This document shows positions 26,042 to 33,805 of a stretch of 33,805 nt of DNA, piece after piece (positions within the stretch are counted from its first letter, which is position 1; every line of letters begins with the position of its first letter). The DNA comes from Pseudomonadota bacterium (GTDB taxonomy: Bacteria; Bdellovibrionota_B; Oligoflexia; Oligoflexales; RGVZ01). The DNA lies in the NCBI GenBank assembly GCA_026390495.1, contig JAPLFV010000202.1, positions 1 through 33,805 of the forward strand, written 5' to 3'. Under the pieces are notes generated by a model. That model searched no databases. It was given only the letters and a program-made list of their open reading frames with translations, and was not told the origin of the DNA. The position numbers were made by a program, and so were the translations under genes.

Positions 26042-26845
26042 TTATTTCTTGGTGATTTTCGACATATCTTTGGGTTTGTATTCCCTTGGCCGCGCTTTAG
26101 TCACGCGCTTAAACACCCTATAAAATTGACTTAAGTCTTCAAATCCAAACTCTTGGTAAGTATCCACAATCCGAGATCCATGAATCAGATCCAATGAACA
26201 CCGAACGATTCTTAGATGGTTTCGGTACTCTGTGGGACTCAACCCAAAATCTTGGCGAAACATTCGCCCCAAAACGGTAGAGCTTGTCCTATACTCGCTT
26301 GCAACATCGCCCATCCTTTCATTAAACGTGAGGTTTTGTTCTATTCGTCTCTTTAGCCTTTGGGTTATTAATCTCGGCTGATGACAAAATTCAATATCCA
26401 CTGATTCAGCACAATTGGCGACCAATGATTTTACCTGGATCAATGTTTGCGGCAGCGGCCCTGAAAAAGGAAATATCATTGCCCGATCAAAGCCTGCAAA
26501 CAAATCATCTGCCTGAGGATCTGTCGTCAGGAAAAAATGAATATCCAAATTCACACCCAATGTTAAAGCTTTTGTCACCGAATTTCTAGGAAGGTAAATG
26601 GCATATTCTTTCCAAGGTATGTCTATTGAATGACTGTCATCACTTTTAAGGTATCGAAAATTTCCTTTGAGGGGTCCTTCAATGATCCTGCAAACGCCAA
26701 AAGCAATCACAGACCCCATGGCATCACGAAAATTTTTTTCTTGAACAATATTGATTGTTCGGTACAGGTAAGTGTCAAATTGATTTAACCGGCGAAAACG
26801 CCAAACGGTGTCTTTTTCAATCTTCACATGGTCACTAAGATCCAA
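26042..26845 (-). CDS. AraC-family transcriptional regulator
   Basis: 267 aa from a TTG start with GGAGG 4 bases upstream. The C-terminal AraC/XylS DNA-binding domain is clear: first helix-turn-helix around MGDVASEYRTSSTVLGRMF, then SPTEYRNHLRIVRC, and the second around EFGFEDLSQFYRVFKRV ending ARPREYK. The N-terminal domain (about 1-165) looks like a cupin-type or other sensor domain (IIEGPLKGNFRYL, IDIPWKEYAIYLP) but is not assigned. It acts in the cytoplasm as a DNA-binding regulator; the effector is unknown. Its downstream neighbour encodes the secreted HExxH protein, a plausible target. Divergent from the lipoprotein gene at 27102, which it might also control. Confidence 0.9.
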   Translation of the reverse strand: MDLSDHVKIEKDTVWRFRRLNQFDTYLYRTINIVQEKNFRDAMGSVIAFGVCRIIEGPLKGNFRYLKSDDSHSIDIPWKEYAIYLPRNSVTKALTLGVNLDIHFFLTTDPQADDLFAGFDRAMIFPFSGPLPQTLIQVKSLVANCAESVDIEFCHQPRLITQRLKRRIEQNLTFNERMGDVASEYRTSSTVLGRMFRQDFGLSPTEYRNHLRIVRCSLDLIHGSRIVDTYQEFGFEDLSQFYRVFKRVTKARPREYKPKDMSKITKK

Positions 26846-27101
26846 AAAACCTCCAAATTTCAGACAAATATAAGCTAGAAATATTCAAACCTTACAATCA
26901 GTAAACACAGGCCAAACAGGGGCCTTTTGCCCTTAAATTGCAGCTGTAAGCCACCGAAACTACGGGATAATTATGAACTGATCAATTTAACACAAACTGA
27001 GCCGAACTAAGACTTATCTGGGGATTGAGATTTGAGCATGAGCGTCAGGCCTTCTCACCAGAGATCGTAGAATAGTGTCGGCAATTTTTGGGGGAGTCAA
27101 T

Positions 27102-29081
27102 ATGAAGATCAAGATGCAGAACAATCCTTCTATGGTTTCAGATGTTGCCAAACATTTCCAATCTGAAACTCACTCAAGATTGGGCATTCATTTAGTACGT
27201 CCGTTATCCATTTTAGCTCTGTTACTGGCCCCATTAAATGCATGTACTGAAACGACGATGAAGTCAAAAGCCACTGACCAACGCAGCGCATTGGCTCAGC
27301 TTGCGGCGACTACGGATTCCGCAGGCAATATCACGGGCGACATCGATCCTTCATCTGGCGTGACTCAAGTCTTAAAGTCAACATCAGGTAAATTCGCTGG
27401 AGCGGCTGTTGCACTTCCCGTCGGAGCCCTTTCGATTCCAATATCAATCACAATTGGGGAAGGAGAATCATTAGCTTCAGCATCGACCATTTCTCAGATT
27501 GGTCTTTCTGGGAATTCCGCGTCAGCGGCTGGACCATCAGTTAGCTTTATTCCAAGCTCATCTGTCGAGGCAGCAAACCCATTTACCCTGTCCATACCAA
27601 TGTCAATTTCAACCAGCCTTGCAGAATCAGATACGGTAAATAGCAATCCTGAAAACCTTGTCGTTATGTACAAATGGATGAAAGTTGAAAACAATAATGT
27701 GACCTATCTTGTCGGTATCATTCCGCGCAAGGACTTAAGCGTCAGTGCAAAGGGAGTTCAATTTCAATCAACCAAATTTGGTACCTTTCAATTGGCATAT
27801 ACCGCTGTCAAAGTCACAGAAAAAATCAACCAGCAAACAGGCGAGCCACCAGTATTGAAGCAGGATGCTGGAAACCCTCTTGTTGGTGTTTGGGGAATCT
27901 GTCGAAGCGACAAGAACGATGAAGACAATAACTACGTCGAGCCAACGTATAGCAACGTCGGAGTAGCTTGCAATATGGCTCAGGGCTTAGTGCCGTACTC
28001 ATCAATTGGAAACGCATCCGCACCCAAACTAAAAATTCAGTTTGCCTCGGACTACATCTCAGATTCAGCAAGTGATTCTATCAAGATAACTCACATTCAA
28101 AATGGTGGCACAACCTCCTCAATCACACAGTCCGTAAGCGACTCCTTCTTTCCCGCACCGGACAAATCTCGCGGCGTTTTTGCTCGACCATCAAGTGTAA
28201 CCAACAGTTTAGCTACTGAAGATAAGTTTCTAATTTCTGCGGAAGGAAGATGTCGGTTTGTCGACGCCAGCAATGGAAACACATTCAAAACCATTGCTTA
28301 TACAAATACTGTGCCAATGCTAACGTCATTGCAAGGAACTGCCTCCTATAATACGTCTCAAATTACATTTACAAATGCAATTTCTGAATCTTTATTGAAT
28401 GCACCGATCTCGGCGTCATCCAGTCCAATTTACCCTATGACCGCAGGATTACTTTTCTACGTAAACTTCGTTGATACAGCCACAATGAGAATCAATGTTA
28501 GAAATTTATCAGGAGCGGAAATCAGTCTTGCTGCGTCTCCAGCAACTACATACATTAACTCCTATTGCGGCGTTATGACTGTAAACGCTCGACTCGAATG
28601 CAAAGACAACTGGGGCGACAACCATAATGGCTATGATCCTTCACAATCCATCGAGAGAATCGGCGCCCCGGATACTGCTACGCTAACATTCAAAGAAACC
28701 GTTCGCTTTTCAAGAGACCGATATGTATTTAGTAAATCTTCCTTTTCGAGCCCAAGCTGCGCTGGCACTCCCATCAACCGCTATGAGGAAACTGGAAAAT
28801 TCGCCATAGGAACAAAAGAAAGCGACAACGTTTATCCAGCAACCATCACCATGGAAACCCAGAAAGCGGCTGTCTTTGGCCCCATTGCGCGGGCAATTGC
28901 CAACAACAACAGCCACTGCGGCATTACTGACTGGCTAGACTCAAAACAAAGGGACCTTTCAGTCACCTCTTGCAATCAATCCAATACAGGTGGCCCAGAG
29001 AAATTCAAAATTCAAGACAACAAGATCTTCTTCTTTAAAGATGGTGCATTTAGCAATGATGACTACATGAATCGAGAATAA
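27102..29081 (+). CDS. Large lipoprotein with ZU5-like segment
   Basis: 659 aa from the ATG at 27102 (GGGGGAG about 5 bases upstream). The signal peptide has a long n-region and ends in LLLAPLNAC (lipobox). Soon after it, KFAGAAVALPVGALSIPISI resembles the 'G..V..P.GAL.....I.I' core of ZU5-type domains. A second region starts at NPLVGVWGICRS, reminiscent of lipocalin-like 'L.G.W....C' starts, and continues as beta-rich sequence with scattered Cys (GRCRFV, NSYCGVMT, ARLECKDNWGD, SPSCAGT, NSHCGITD, VTSCNQS) to FKDGAFSNDDYMNRE. The fold assignments are tentative. Outer-membrane or surface location inferred. Convergent with the gene at 29106 with only 24 bases between. Confidence 0.8.
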   Translation: MKIKMQNNPSMVSDVAKHFQSETHSRLGIHLVRPLSILALLLAPLNACTETTMKSKATDQRSALAQLAATTDSAGNITGDIDPSSGVTQVLKSTSGKFAGAAVALPVGALSIPISITIGEGESLASASTISQIGLSGNSASAAGPSVSFIPSSSVEAANPFTLSIPMSISTSLAESDTVNSNPENLVVMYKWMKVENNNVTYLVGIIPRKDLSVSAKGVQFQSTKFGTFQLAYTAVKVTEKINQQTGEPPVLKQDAGNPLVGVWGICRSDKNDEDNNYVEPTYSNVGVACNMAQGLVPYSSIGNASAPKLKIQFASDYISDSASDSIKITHIQNGGTTSSITQSVSDSFFPAPDKSRGVFARPSSVTNSLATEDKFLISAEGRCRFVDASNGNTFKTIAYTNTVPMLTSLQGTASYNTSQITFTNAISESLLNAPISASSSPIYPMTAGLLFYVNFVDTATMRINVRNLSGAEISLAASPATTYINSYCGVMTVNARLECKDNWGDNHNGYDPSQSIERIGAPDTATLTFKETVRFSRDRYVFSKSSFSSPSCAGTPINRYEETGKFAIGTKESDNVYPATITMETQKAAVFGPIARAIANNNSHCGITDWLDSKQRDLSVTSCNQSNTGGPEKFKIQDNKIFFFKDGAFSNDDYMNRE

Positions 29082-29105
29082 AGTCGTAGCTCATCTACCT
29101 TTGAA

Positions 29106-30116
29106 CTATCGATTCATAAATTGCGCAAACCATTCAGACCCCATATAGGTCTCCATGGTTTTGCGAATCTTCGCACTCTCTTCGTCGCGTTTGAGCATTT
29201 CTAATCGTCTAAGTGACACGCTATTTTTGAAGAGATTGAGCTTAGTACCTTCGGCAATATATTTCTGTGATTGCTCCACCAGCATCGCATAAGTGGCCTT
29301 AAACTGGGTGTTTTTCTCTAAGTACTGTGGATCGTATTCCTGCAAGGCCATGATCGAGGCACTGCAGAAATAGAGAAAATCTGCCAAGCCATCAAAGGGA
29401 TCTGAATTGCCATTATCCCATTGGCCGGACTCAACGAGCTCAATGGCACTTCTTGACGTCGCTACGTAAGCATTCCATTCGTCAAACAGGTACAACACCT
29501 CTGGCCAACTTGTTGCCTGCTGCACCAAATATAGGTCATAGCGACTTTTTGCCTCTTGGCGAAACTTCGGTCCAATATAGTCTTTGACTTTCGCCATCAC
29601 TTTTTTAGGCTGCACAACATATGAGCCTTTGCCATTTTCATAGTAAAAAAATCCGTCGTCCTCACGAGTCGCATTGCGCATAATTGAGACAAGGCCGTGT
29701 TGAGATTCATGCGCTTGTGTCGACCTTCCACTTGTCAAAAATCTTTGGGATGACGGAGTATGCTCCATAATGTCTTTGAAGATCTTGCTTCCAAAGGTGT
29801 TGCCCGCAAAGGAATATGTCGGCACGTCGTCTAACTTTATATGCTGTCTCCAATCAAAGGAAGTACTGGAACCGGGACCTGAAGGTGGCGCTGACGGAGG
29901 CTTTTGATTTGGATCAAGCGAGGGAGTTGGACTTGGTTGTGGTTTCTTACCGCCATCAGAAGATCCATTATTTGCATCGTCTTCGCTCGGTGGAGGCTTA
30001 GGAGATTCGTTTTTGGAACGTTCGGAAGGAGAATTGTCCGGAGCGCCGCATCCAGATAATTTTACGCAAAATAAAATTGCAAGAATGAAAAAAGAACTCT
30101 TGATCAAATCACTCAT
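29106..30116 (-). CDS. HExxH-motif lipoprotein with Pro-rich linker
   Basis: 336 aa from the ATG at 30116 (AGAGGTGA about 6 bases upstream); the codon at 30158 has no ribosome site. Signal peptide with lipobox CVKLSGC. A Pro/Ser/Asn/Lys-rich linker of about 60 residues follows, as in proteins displayed away from the membrane. The domain begins near FDWRQHIKLDD. STQAHESQHGLVSI contains HESQH (HExxH), and about 70 residues on LYLFDEWNAYVATS offers Glu as a possible third ligand. I recall a similar 'HE..HG ... DEW.AY' arrangement in unassigned bacterial proteins but cannot name the family. Putative surface metallopeptidase or zinc-binding protein. Followed after 24 bases by the end of a convergent gene. 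Confidence 0.75.
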   Translation of the reverse strand: MSDLIKSSFFILAILFCVKLSGCGAPDNSPSERSKNESPKPPPSEDDANNGSSDGGKKPQPSPTPSLDPNQKPPSAPPSGPGSSTSFDWRQHIKLDDVPTYSFAGNTFGSKIFKDIMEHTPSSQRFLTSGRSTQAHESQHGLVSIMRNATREDDGFFYYENGKGSYVVQPKKVMAKVKDYIGPKFRQEAKSRYDLYLVQQATSWPEVLYLFDEWNAYVATSRSAIELVESGQWDNGNSDPFDGLADFLYFCSASIMALQEYDPQYLEKNTQFKATYAMLVEQSQKYIAEGTKLNLFKNSVSLRRLEMLKRDEESAKIRKTMETYMGSEWFAQFMNR

Positions 30117-30163
30117 ATTATCACCTCTAAAAAATAAAATGCTCTTCAATGGGCTCAACTCAA

Positions 30164-30204
30164 GAATGACGATTGAGGCTGAGAGATCCGCCTCAGTCGC
30201 ATTC
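30164..30204. other. Strong intergenic hairpin in the leader of the HExxH lipoprotein gene
   Basis: TGAGGC/GCCTCA forms the inner stem, continued by a T-G wobble, CGA/TCG, a bulged A and GAATG/CATTC, giving about 15 pairs around a 10-base loop. No T run follows on either strand. Two further hairpins lie next to it: CTTGCT-TTTC-AGCAAG (30248-30263) and AAGCATA...TATGCTT (30272-30299). The 293-base gap 30117-30409 holds these three and no gene that I can support. Confidence 0.5.
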
Positions 30205-30409
30205 CTCGCTCGCCTAAGGTTTCGGCGCAGCTAAACTCAAACTTTACCTTGCTTTTCAGCAAGAAAAATCCAAGCATAATCTGAGTGATACCTATGCTTA
30301 AGTTTACCATTTAAAACATTATTTTTAGATGAGACACACAGGGCACAGGATTTGGTGCTTTAGCAAATCCATGCCTATATTCTTGAAAGTCACACTTACT
30401 GCGGCCTCA

Positions 30410-31561
30410 CTATCCTTGGGCTTCCCCAAAAACAGCTCGAGAAATTATCAGTCTTTGAATCTGCTGGGTACCTTCATAAATCTGACAAATTTTTGAGTCG
30501 CGGTACAACTTTTCAACCGGATACTCTGTGCTGTAGCCAAAGCCACCAAAAATTTGGACAGCATCTTGACTGACTCTCACAGCAATATCACCGCCAAAAC
30601 ATTTGGCAAAACTGCACCATTTTGTATTTCGCATTCCTTGGTCAGCCATCCAGCCTGCTTTTTGATAAAGTAATCTTGCAGCTTCTACATCCTTGGCCAT
30701 ATCTGCAATCATAAAGGCCACTGCTTGGTGCTCCGCTATCGGTTTGCCAAACGCTTTGCGCTCCAAAGCATACTTGACGCTATGATCCATCGCACACTGT
30801 GCAATTCCAACTCCAACTGCAGCAACAAAAGGTCTGGAATGATCAAAGGCTTTCATCGCATATTTGAAACCCTCGCCCTCTTTTCCTAGCAGATATTTCT
30901 TTGGAATTTTTACATCTTTAAAAACAATTCCTCTGGTGTCTGAACACCGTTGCCCCATATTGACTTCTTTTTTTCCTACGGCAATGCCTGGAAGATTTGA
31001 AGGTACTATAAATCCACACATCGCTTTGTGGCCTTGCGAAGCATCCAACGTCGCCAATACAAAATACCAACTCGCCACGGATCCATTGGTGATCCACATT
31101 TTCTCACCGTTAAGGATGTAATTATCACCATCACGCTTGCATGAAGTCTTGATTCCCGCAACGTCACTACCAGCTCCAGGTTCTGTCACGCAATAGGCAG
31201 CCATAATAGGCTTATCCACCATTGGCTTGATAAACTCCTCAAGCTGTTCAGGAGTTGCGACAGGAAGTACGGGCCCAAGTGCAAGATCATTTGCAGTTAT
31301 CGCAGTAGCCATTGCACTGCATCCATATCCGAGTTCCTCAACCACCATTGCCTGAAGTAGTGCTCCCAGGCCTAATCCGCCGTGTTCTTCCTTCAGGCTA
31401 AGATTTAGCAAGCCCGCTTCATGAGCCTTTTTTATCACTTCCCACGGATACTCCATGGACTCATCATATTTTGCCGCAAGCGGCATCATTTCTTTGCGAG
31501 AAAATGTTTTAGCAAGATCAAGAACTGCCTGTTGATCGTCAGAAAGTTGCAAACTAAACAT
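30410..31561 (-). CDS. Acyl-CoA dehydrogenase, medium/short-chain type
   Basis: 383 aa from the ATG at 31561 (GGGGG about 6 bases upstream); the 35 residues of the longer frame are not family-like. It is an FAD-dependent enzyme of fatty-acid beta-oxidation that oxidises acyl-CoA to trans-2-enoyl-CoA and passes electrons to ETF. The FAD/substrate motifs are present: AAYCVTEPGAGSDVAG, YILNGEKMWITNG, ERKAFGKPIAEHQAVAF and VQIFGGFGYSTEYPVEKLYR. The catalytic Glu is in QIYEGTQQIQRL (residue 363 of the short form), the position used by medium-chain enzymes. The overall pattern is close to mammalian MCAD; chain-length preference cannot be read. Monocistronic, divergent from the Cys-rich lipoprotein. 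Confidence 0.95.
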   Translation of the reverse strand: MFSLQLSDDQQAVLDLAKTFSRKEMMPLAAKYDESMEYPWEVIKKAHEAGLLNLSLKEEHGGLGLGALLQAMVVEELGYGCSAMATAITANDLALGPVLPVATPEQLEEFIKPMVDKPIMAAYCVTEPGAGSDVAGIKTSCKRDGDNYILNGEKMWITNGSVASWYFVLATLDASQGHKAMCGFIVPSNLPGIAVGKKEVNMGQRCSDTRGIVFKDVKIPKKYLLGKEGEGFKYAMKAFDHSRPFVAAVGVGIAQCAMDHSVKYALERKAFGKPIAEHQAVAFMIADMAKDVEAARLLYQKAGWMADQGMRNTKWCSFAKCFGGDIAVRVSQDAVQIFGGFGYSTEYPVEKLYRDSKICQIYEGTQQIQRLIISRAVFGEAQG

Positions 31562-31757
31562 GAGGAACCCCCAAAAAAAAATTTCAATTGATCCATAATA
31601 GTATACCTGAAAGTCTCGGGTTACACTAATTTCACGAACCGTTTTCAAAACGAGAAAACCGGCCAAAACCTTGAATTCAAGTCACACTTCAGATAGAATT
31701 CCGTCAAAGTCATTTTAATTTTGATCTACACGTAAAAACATTTAGGAGAGTTTTCCA

Positions 31758-32828
31758 ATGAGAACCTACGTATTGTCTTCGCTCATAATATTAGTCGGCT
31801 GTTTCTCCTGTCGCACCGCAGGCCCTGCTGAAAGCGATCTACTATCCAAGAAAAAGAAACCTGACGTGCAAGAGCCATCAACTCCTGGCACAGACGACGA
31901 AGGAACTGAATGTGGCCGCGGTGGGCAAGAACCCATTTGCAAAAATGGACAGATTTGTATTGTTGCTGAAAACGGAGTTAAAGGCGGCATCTGTATGAAC
32001 AACCCAGACAAGAATGCACCTAAAAATGCAACGCTGCTGCGGAAAGTTTCTAAAACGCCTATCAATGGTGGCATCAATCCAGAATTTTCGGCCCTCCAAG
32101 TAACTGCAGAAGTCATGATCGGCTCAAATACATGTCAAGCAAAAGGCAAAACTGCCAAATTGGTACAAGTAAAAGGAGTCGCAAATTCCAAGCTAAGAGT
32201 GACACATGTATGGCCAGTAGCTGAAGTCACTGGTAAAGAAGAGACAAAGTGCACCCGAGAATTTAAACCCGTGTTTAAAAAAGTTACGCTTGAGATTCAC
32301 TCTTTAAGATCTGGACTCGACCGCGTCATCATTCACGGTATCTCTGATCCAAACCCTGGGGACAGTACAGCAGAAATAATCTTTGGTGACAAATGCTCTA
32401 TTCCACTCTGTTCAGCACCGAAGCCAGGCTGCAGAAGGTTTGATCCTCAACCGAGACTATTGGACGAGGAAGGTTGTCTTCTAATGAAATGTGGGGTTAT
32501 GGAATGCCAGAATTCGCCAGGCAATCCTGGAGGAAACGTCAATTGTACTGCTGAAGCAGGACAGCTTTTTAACCCAGTTACCGAGTCATGTCAGGGCTTC
32601 ACTAACGGATGTCAAAAATCTGCGTTAAAAGCAGAGGGACTCATCGATCCGCCAGCAGGGAAGTGTGATGGTTCTAGCAGTGAGCCAATTGGTAGATTTT
32701 GCACTGCAGAGGCAGGACGACTTTACAATCCTTCTAATGACTCTTGCCAAGGATTTTCAGATGGCTGCCAAAAATCAGCTCTGATGGGATCGGGATTTGT
32801 CACTCCACCTGCAGGAAAATGTGAGTAA
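31758..32828 (+). CDS. Cys-rich lipoprotein with duplicated 41-aa C-terminal repeat
   Basis: 356 aa, AGGAG 9 bases before the ATG. Lipobox at LVGC (Cys15) or CFSC (Cys18). A Lys/Pro/Asp-rich linker precedes a Cys-rich segment (ECGRGGQEPICKNGQICI). A beta-rich central domain follows (about 100-220), then CSIPLCSAPKPGCRRFDPQP to LLMKCGVMEC, a spacing that recalls small Cys-knot repeats such as antistasin-like domains. Two 41-residue repeats close the protein (about 263-303 and 315-355); each starts CTAEAG, has SCQGF..GCQKSAL and ends PPAGKC. Extracellular disulphides are expected. Function unknown; the surface location is reasonably supported by the lipobox. Confidence 0.85.
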   Translation: MRTYVLSSLIILVGCFSCRTAGPAESDLLSKKKKPDVQEPSTPGTDDEGTECGRGGQEPICKNGQICIVAENGVKGGICMNNPDKNAPKNATLLRKVSKTPINGGINPEFSALQVTAEVMIGSNTCQAKGKTAKLVQVKGVANSKLRVTHVWPVAEVTGKEETKCTREFKPVFKKVTLEIHSLRSGLDRVIIHGISDPNPGDSTAEIIFGDKCSIPLCSAPKPGCRRFDPQPRLLDEEGCLLMKCGVMECQNSPGNPGGNVNCTAEAGQLFNPVTESCQGFTNGCQKSALKAEGLIDPPAGKCDGSSSEPIGRFCTAEAGRLYNPSNDSCQGFSDGCQKSALMGSGFVTPPAGKCE

Positions 32829-32838
32829 TTTTTAAAAA

Positions 32839-32874
32839 ATGCAATTTCACCATTTCTATATGGTGAAATTGCAT
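32839..32874. terminator. Convergent (bidirectional) intrinsic terminator
   Basis: ATGCAATTTCACCAT pairs perfectly over 15 bp with ATGGTGAAATTGCAT, loop 6 bases. On the minus strand the stem is followed at once by TTTTTT, a textbook intrinsic terminator for the membrane-protein gene at 32947. On the plus strand it lies 10 bases after the lipoprotein stop but lacks a T run, so it is weaker in that direction. Confidence 0.85.
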
Positions 32875-32946
32875 ACTATAGTTAAATAATGCGAACATCT
32901 CCCACCAAAAGTACCGCCACAAAAATTGATTCAATTCAAACAAATC

Positions 32947-33471
32947 TTAAGAAATCAAAAAATTGAAAATGGGCGTTCGGAATAAATATGCGAGACCAAT
33001 AATGACAACGCATATCCCTGCCGACACAAGGAACGGGCGCATTCCATGGGCCTCTGACTTAATGTTAAAAATTCCAAATGTCGATATGACAGAATACACC
33101 AACCCCACCAGAACACCTGGAATCATAGCTATTCCAAAATAAAGTATGCTCACAAACAACCACCCTAAGATCGGGTTTTGCCCGTTTGGACTCGCTCCAT
33201 TTAGAATGGCTTTAGAGCTCAATTCATCCATTCGAGTCATGATTTTCCATGCCTCGGTATCAACCGAAAACAATGTTACAATCAAAATCATGAACCCGAC
33301 TAGCACCAAGGGATATACCAAAATATTGATGCTCAATAATTTTCGAGAACGACTTTCTATTCGTCGTTCAGTCCACCAAGACCAGATCATAAAAACCAAA
33401 AAAAAGACCGCAGGAAATCCCGAGATCATCAATAAAGCATAGATTGACAAAAAACTTAGTACATATTCCAT
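32947..33471 (-). CDS. Four-helix integral membrane protein of unknown function
   Basis: 174 aa. Four strongly hydrophobic segments lie near residues 8-32, 48-70, 103-128 and 145-170. A charged patch (WTERRIESRSRKL) follows the first, and a hydrophilic loop (SVDTEAWKIMTRMDELSSK) lies between the second and third. It ends FLIS. No family motif recognised. The ribosome site before the ATG is weak (no clear GGAG). The 15-bp terminator at 32839-32874 lies downstream. Inner-membrane location inferred. Confidence 0.75.
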   Translation of the reverse strand: MEYVLSFLSIYALLMISGFPAVFFLVFMIWSWWTERRIESRSRKLLSINILVYPLVLVGFMILIVTLFSVDTEAWKIMTRMDELSSKAILNGASPNGQNPILGWLFVSILYFGIAMIPGVLVGLVYSVISTFGIFNIKSEAHGMRPFLVSAGICVVIIGLAYLFRTPIFNFLIS

Positions 33472-33611
33472 AAGGGTCTACTTGCTATTACATTTAGGTA
33501 ATTCTTGAAACAAAAATACTATTTGAATTTACCGAATCACAATCAAATCATTCCAATGATAGTATCGCACAATTCATCGAATCTAGTCTCTATTCTAACT
33601 ACATTTATTCA

Positions 33612-33805
33612 ATGCAATACGTGCCATCTAACTGCTTCTCCTATTTTCCGGGAACAATACCAATAAGACCAGGCTGTCCATCGATAATAGCCACAAATCC
33701 AATTCAGGAGGAATCTGACGAGTTTCAAGAGAAAAACAGATTAAAGCAAGGAGTCGTAGAGATTCCAGTGACAATTGAATGTCCAAATGTGCCACTTGCA
33801 GAAGG
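33612..33805 (+). CDS. Partial open frame running off the right end
   Basis: The plus-strand frame is open from 33498 to the window end (about 102 codons), but its only ATG is at 33612 and has no ribosome site. The translation from there begins MQYVPSNCFSYFPGTIPIRP and later reads KQGVVEIPVTIECPNVPLAE, which looks protein-like but matches nothing I know. A minus-strand frame through the same bases is also open for about 58 codons. Bases 33472-33611 hold nothing else that I can support apart from the likely promoter region of the membrane-protein gene. It could be a real gene, a pseudogene with a lost start, or chance. Confidence 0.3.
   Translation, partial: MQYVPSNCFSYFPGTIPIRPGCPSIIATNPIQEESDEFQEKNRLKQGVVEIPVTIECPNVPLAE

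Noticed and set aside
1-33805. tRNA genes, rRNA genes, insertion sequences or prophage
   Set aside because: I found no tRNA T-arm/CCA patterns, rRNA segments, transposase or phage structural motifs on reading either strand.

Overview
The window looks like a chromosomal stretch of a Gram-negative bacterium rich in surface lipoproteins. I favour a member of the Bdellovibrionota or a related deltaproteobacterial-type lineage. The reasons are the many large lipobox proteins with Ig-like, VCBS, TSP3 and DUF1566 modules, the ybeY-corC pair, frequent TTG/GTG starts with clear Shine-Dalgarno sequences, and a moderate G+C content. This placement is inference. No 16S rRNA or other strong taxonomic marker is present, although the RNase P RNA gene (rnpB) is.

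Layout. 1-261: end of a plus-strand frame that resembles a LARGE-type (GT49) glycosyltransferase, truncated and of clearly higher G+C than what follows. 251-13147 (minus): a probable three-gene operon of two giant paralogous lipoproteins (2080 and 2013 aa; nine Ig-like repeats, then a calcium-loop VCBS/FG-GAP propeller region) and a small secreted or anchored protein. 13342-17189 (minus): housekeeping block with a hypothetical gene, ybeY, corC, trmB and rnpB. 17337-18053 (minus): RNHCP zinc-ribbon protein and a DoxX-like membrane protein. 18409-30116: accessory cell-surface region with a TSP3 lipoprotein, a possible outer-membrane barrel protein, a DUF1566 lipoprotein with Cys-rich repeats, a small secreted protein, an AraC regulator next to a secreted HExxH protein, a 660-aa lipoprotein, and an HExxH lipoprotein. 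30410-31561 (minus): acyl-CoA dehydrogenase. 31758-33471: Cys-rich lipoprotein, a strong convergent terminator, and a four-helix membrane protein. An open frame runs off the right end.

Most distinctive non-coding signal: two intergenic elements (16606-16751, next to rnpB, and 24660-24782, filling the gap between two convergent genes). They share the same boxes (AAGGCGCGAG and AACGCAG) at matching places, but their outer arms differ completely in sequence while each stays self-complementary. Most departures from Watson-Crick pairing in the arms are G-U wobbles, as expected if the folded RNA or single-stranded DNA is what is conserved.

How the genes fit together. Seven predicted lipoproteins and several Sec-exported proteins make most of the window a cell-envelope or surface inventory. 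The giant pair has a stalk-plus-head design expected of adhesins. The AraC regulator probably controls itself or the neighbouring secreted HExxH protein. The housekeeping genes (ybeY, corC, trmB, rnpB) are ordinary in content. I see no tRNA, rRNA, CRISPR array, transposase or phage gene.
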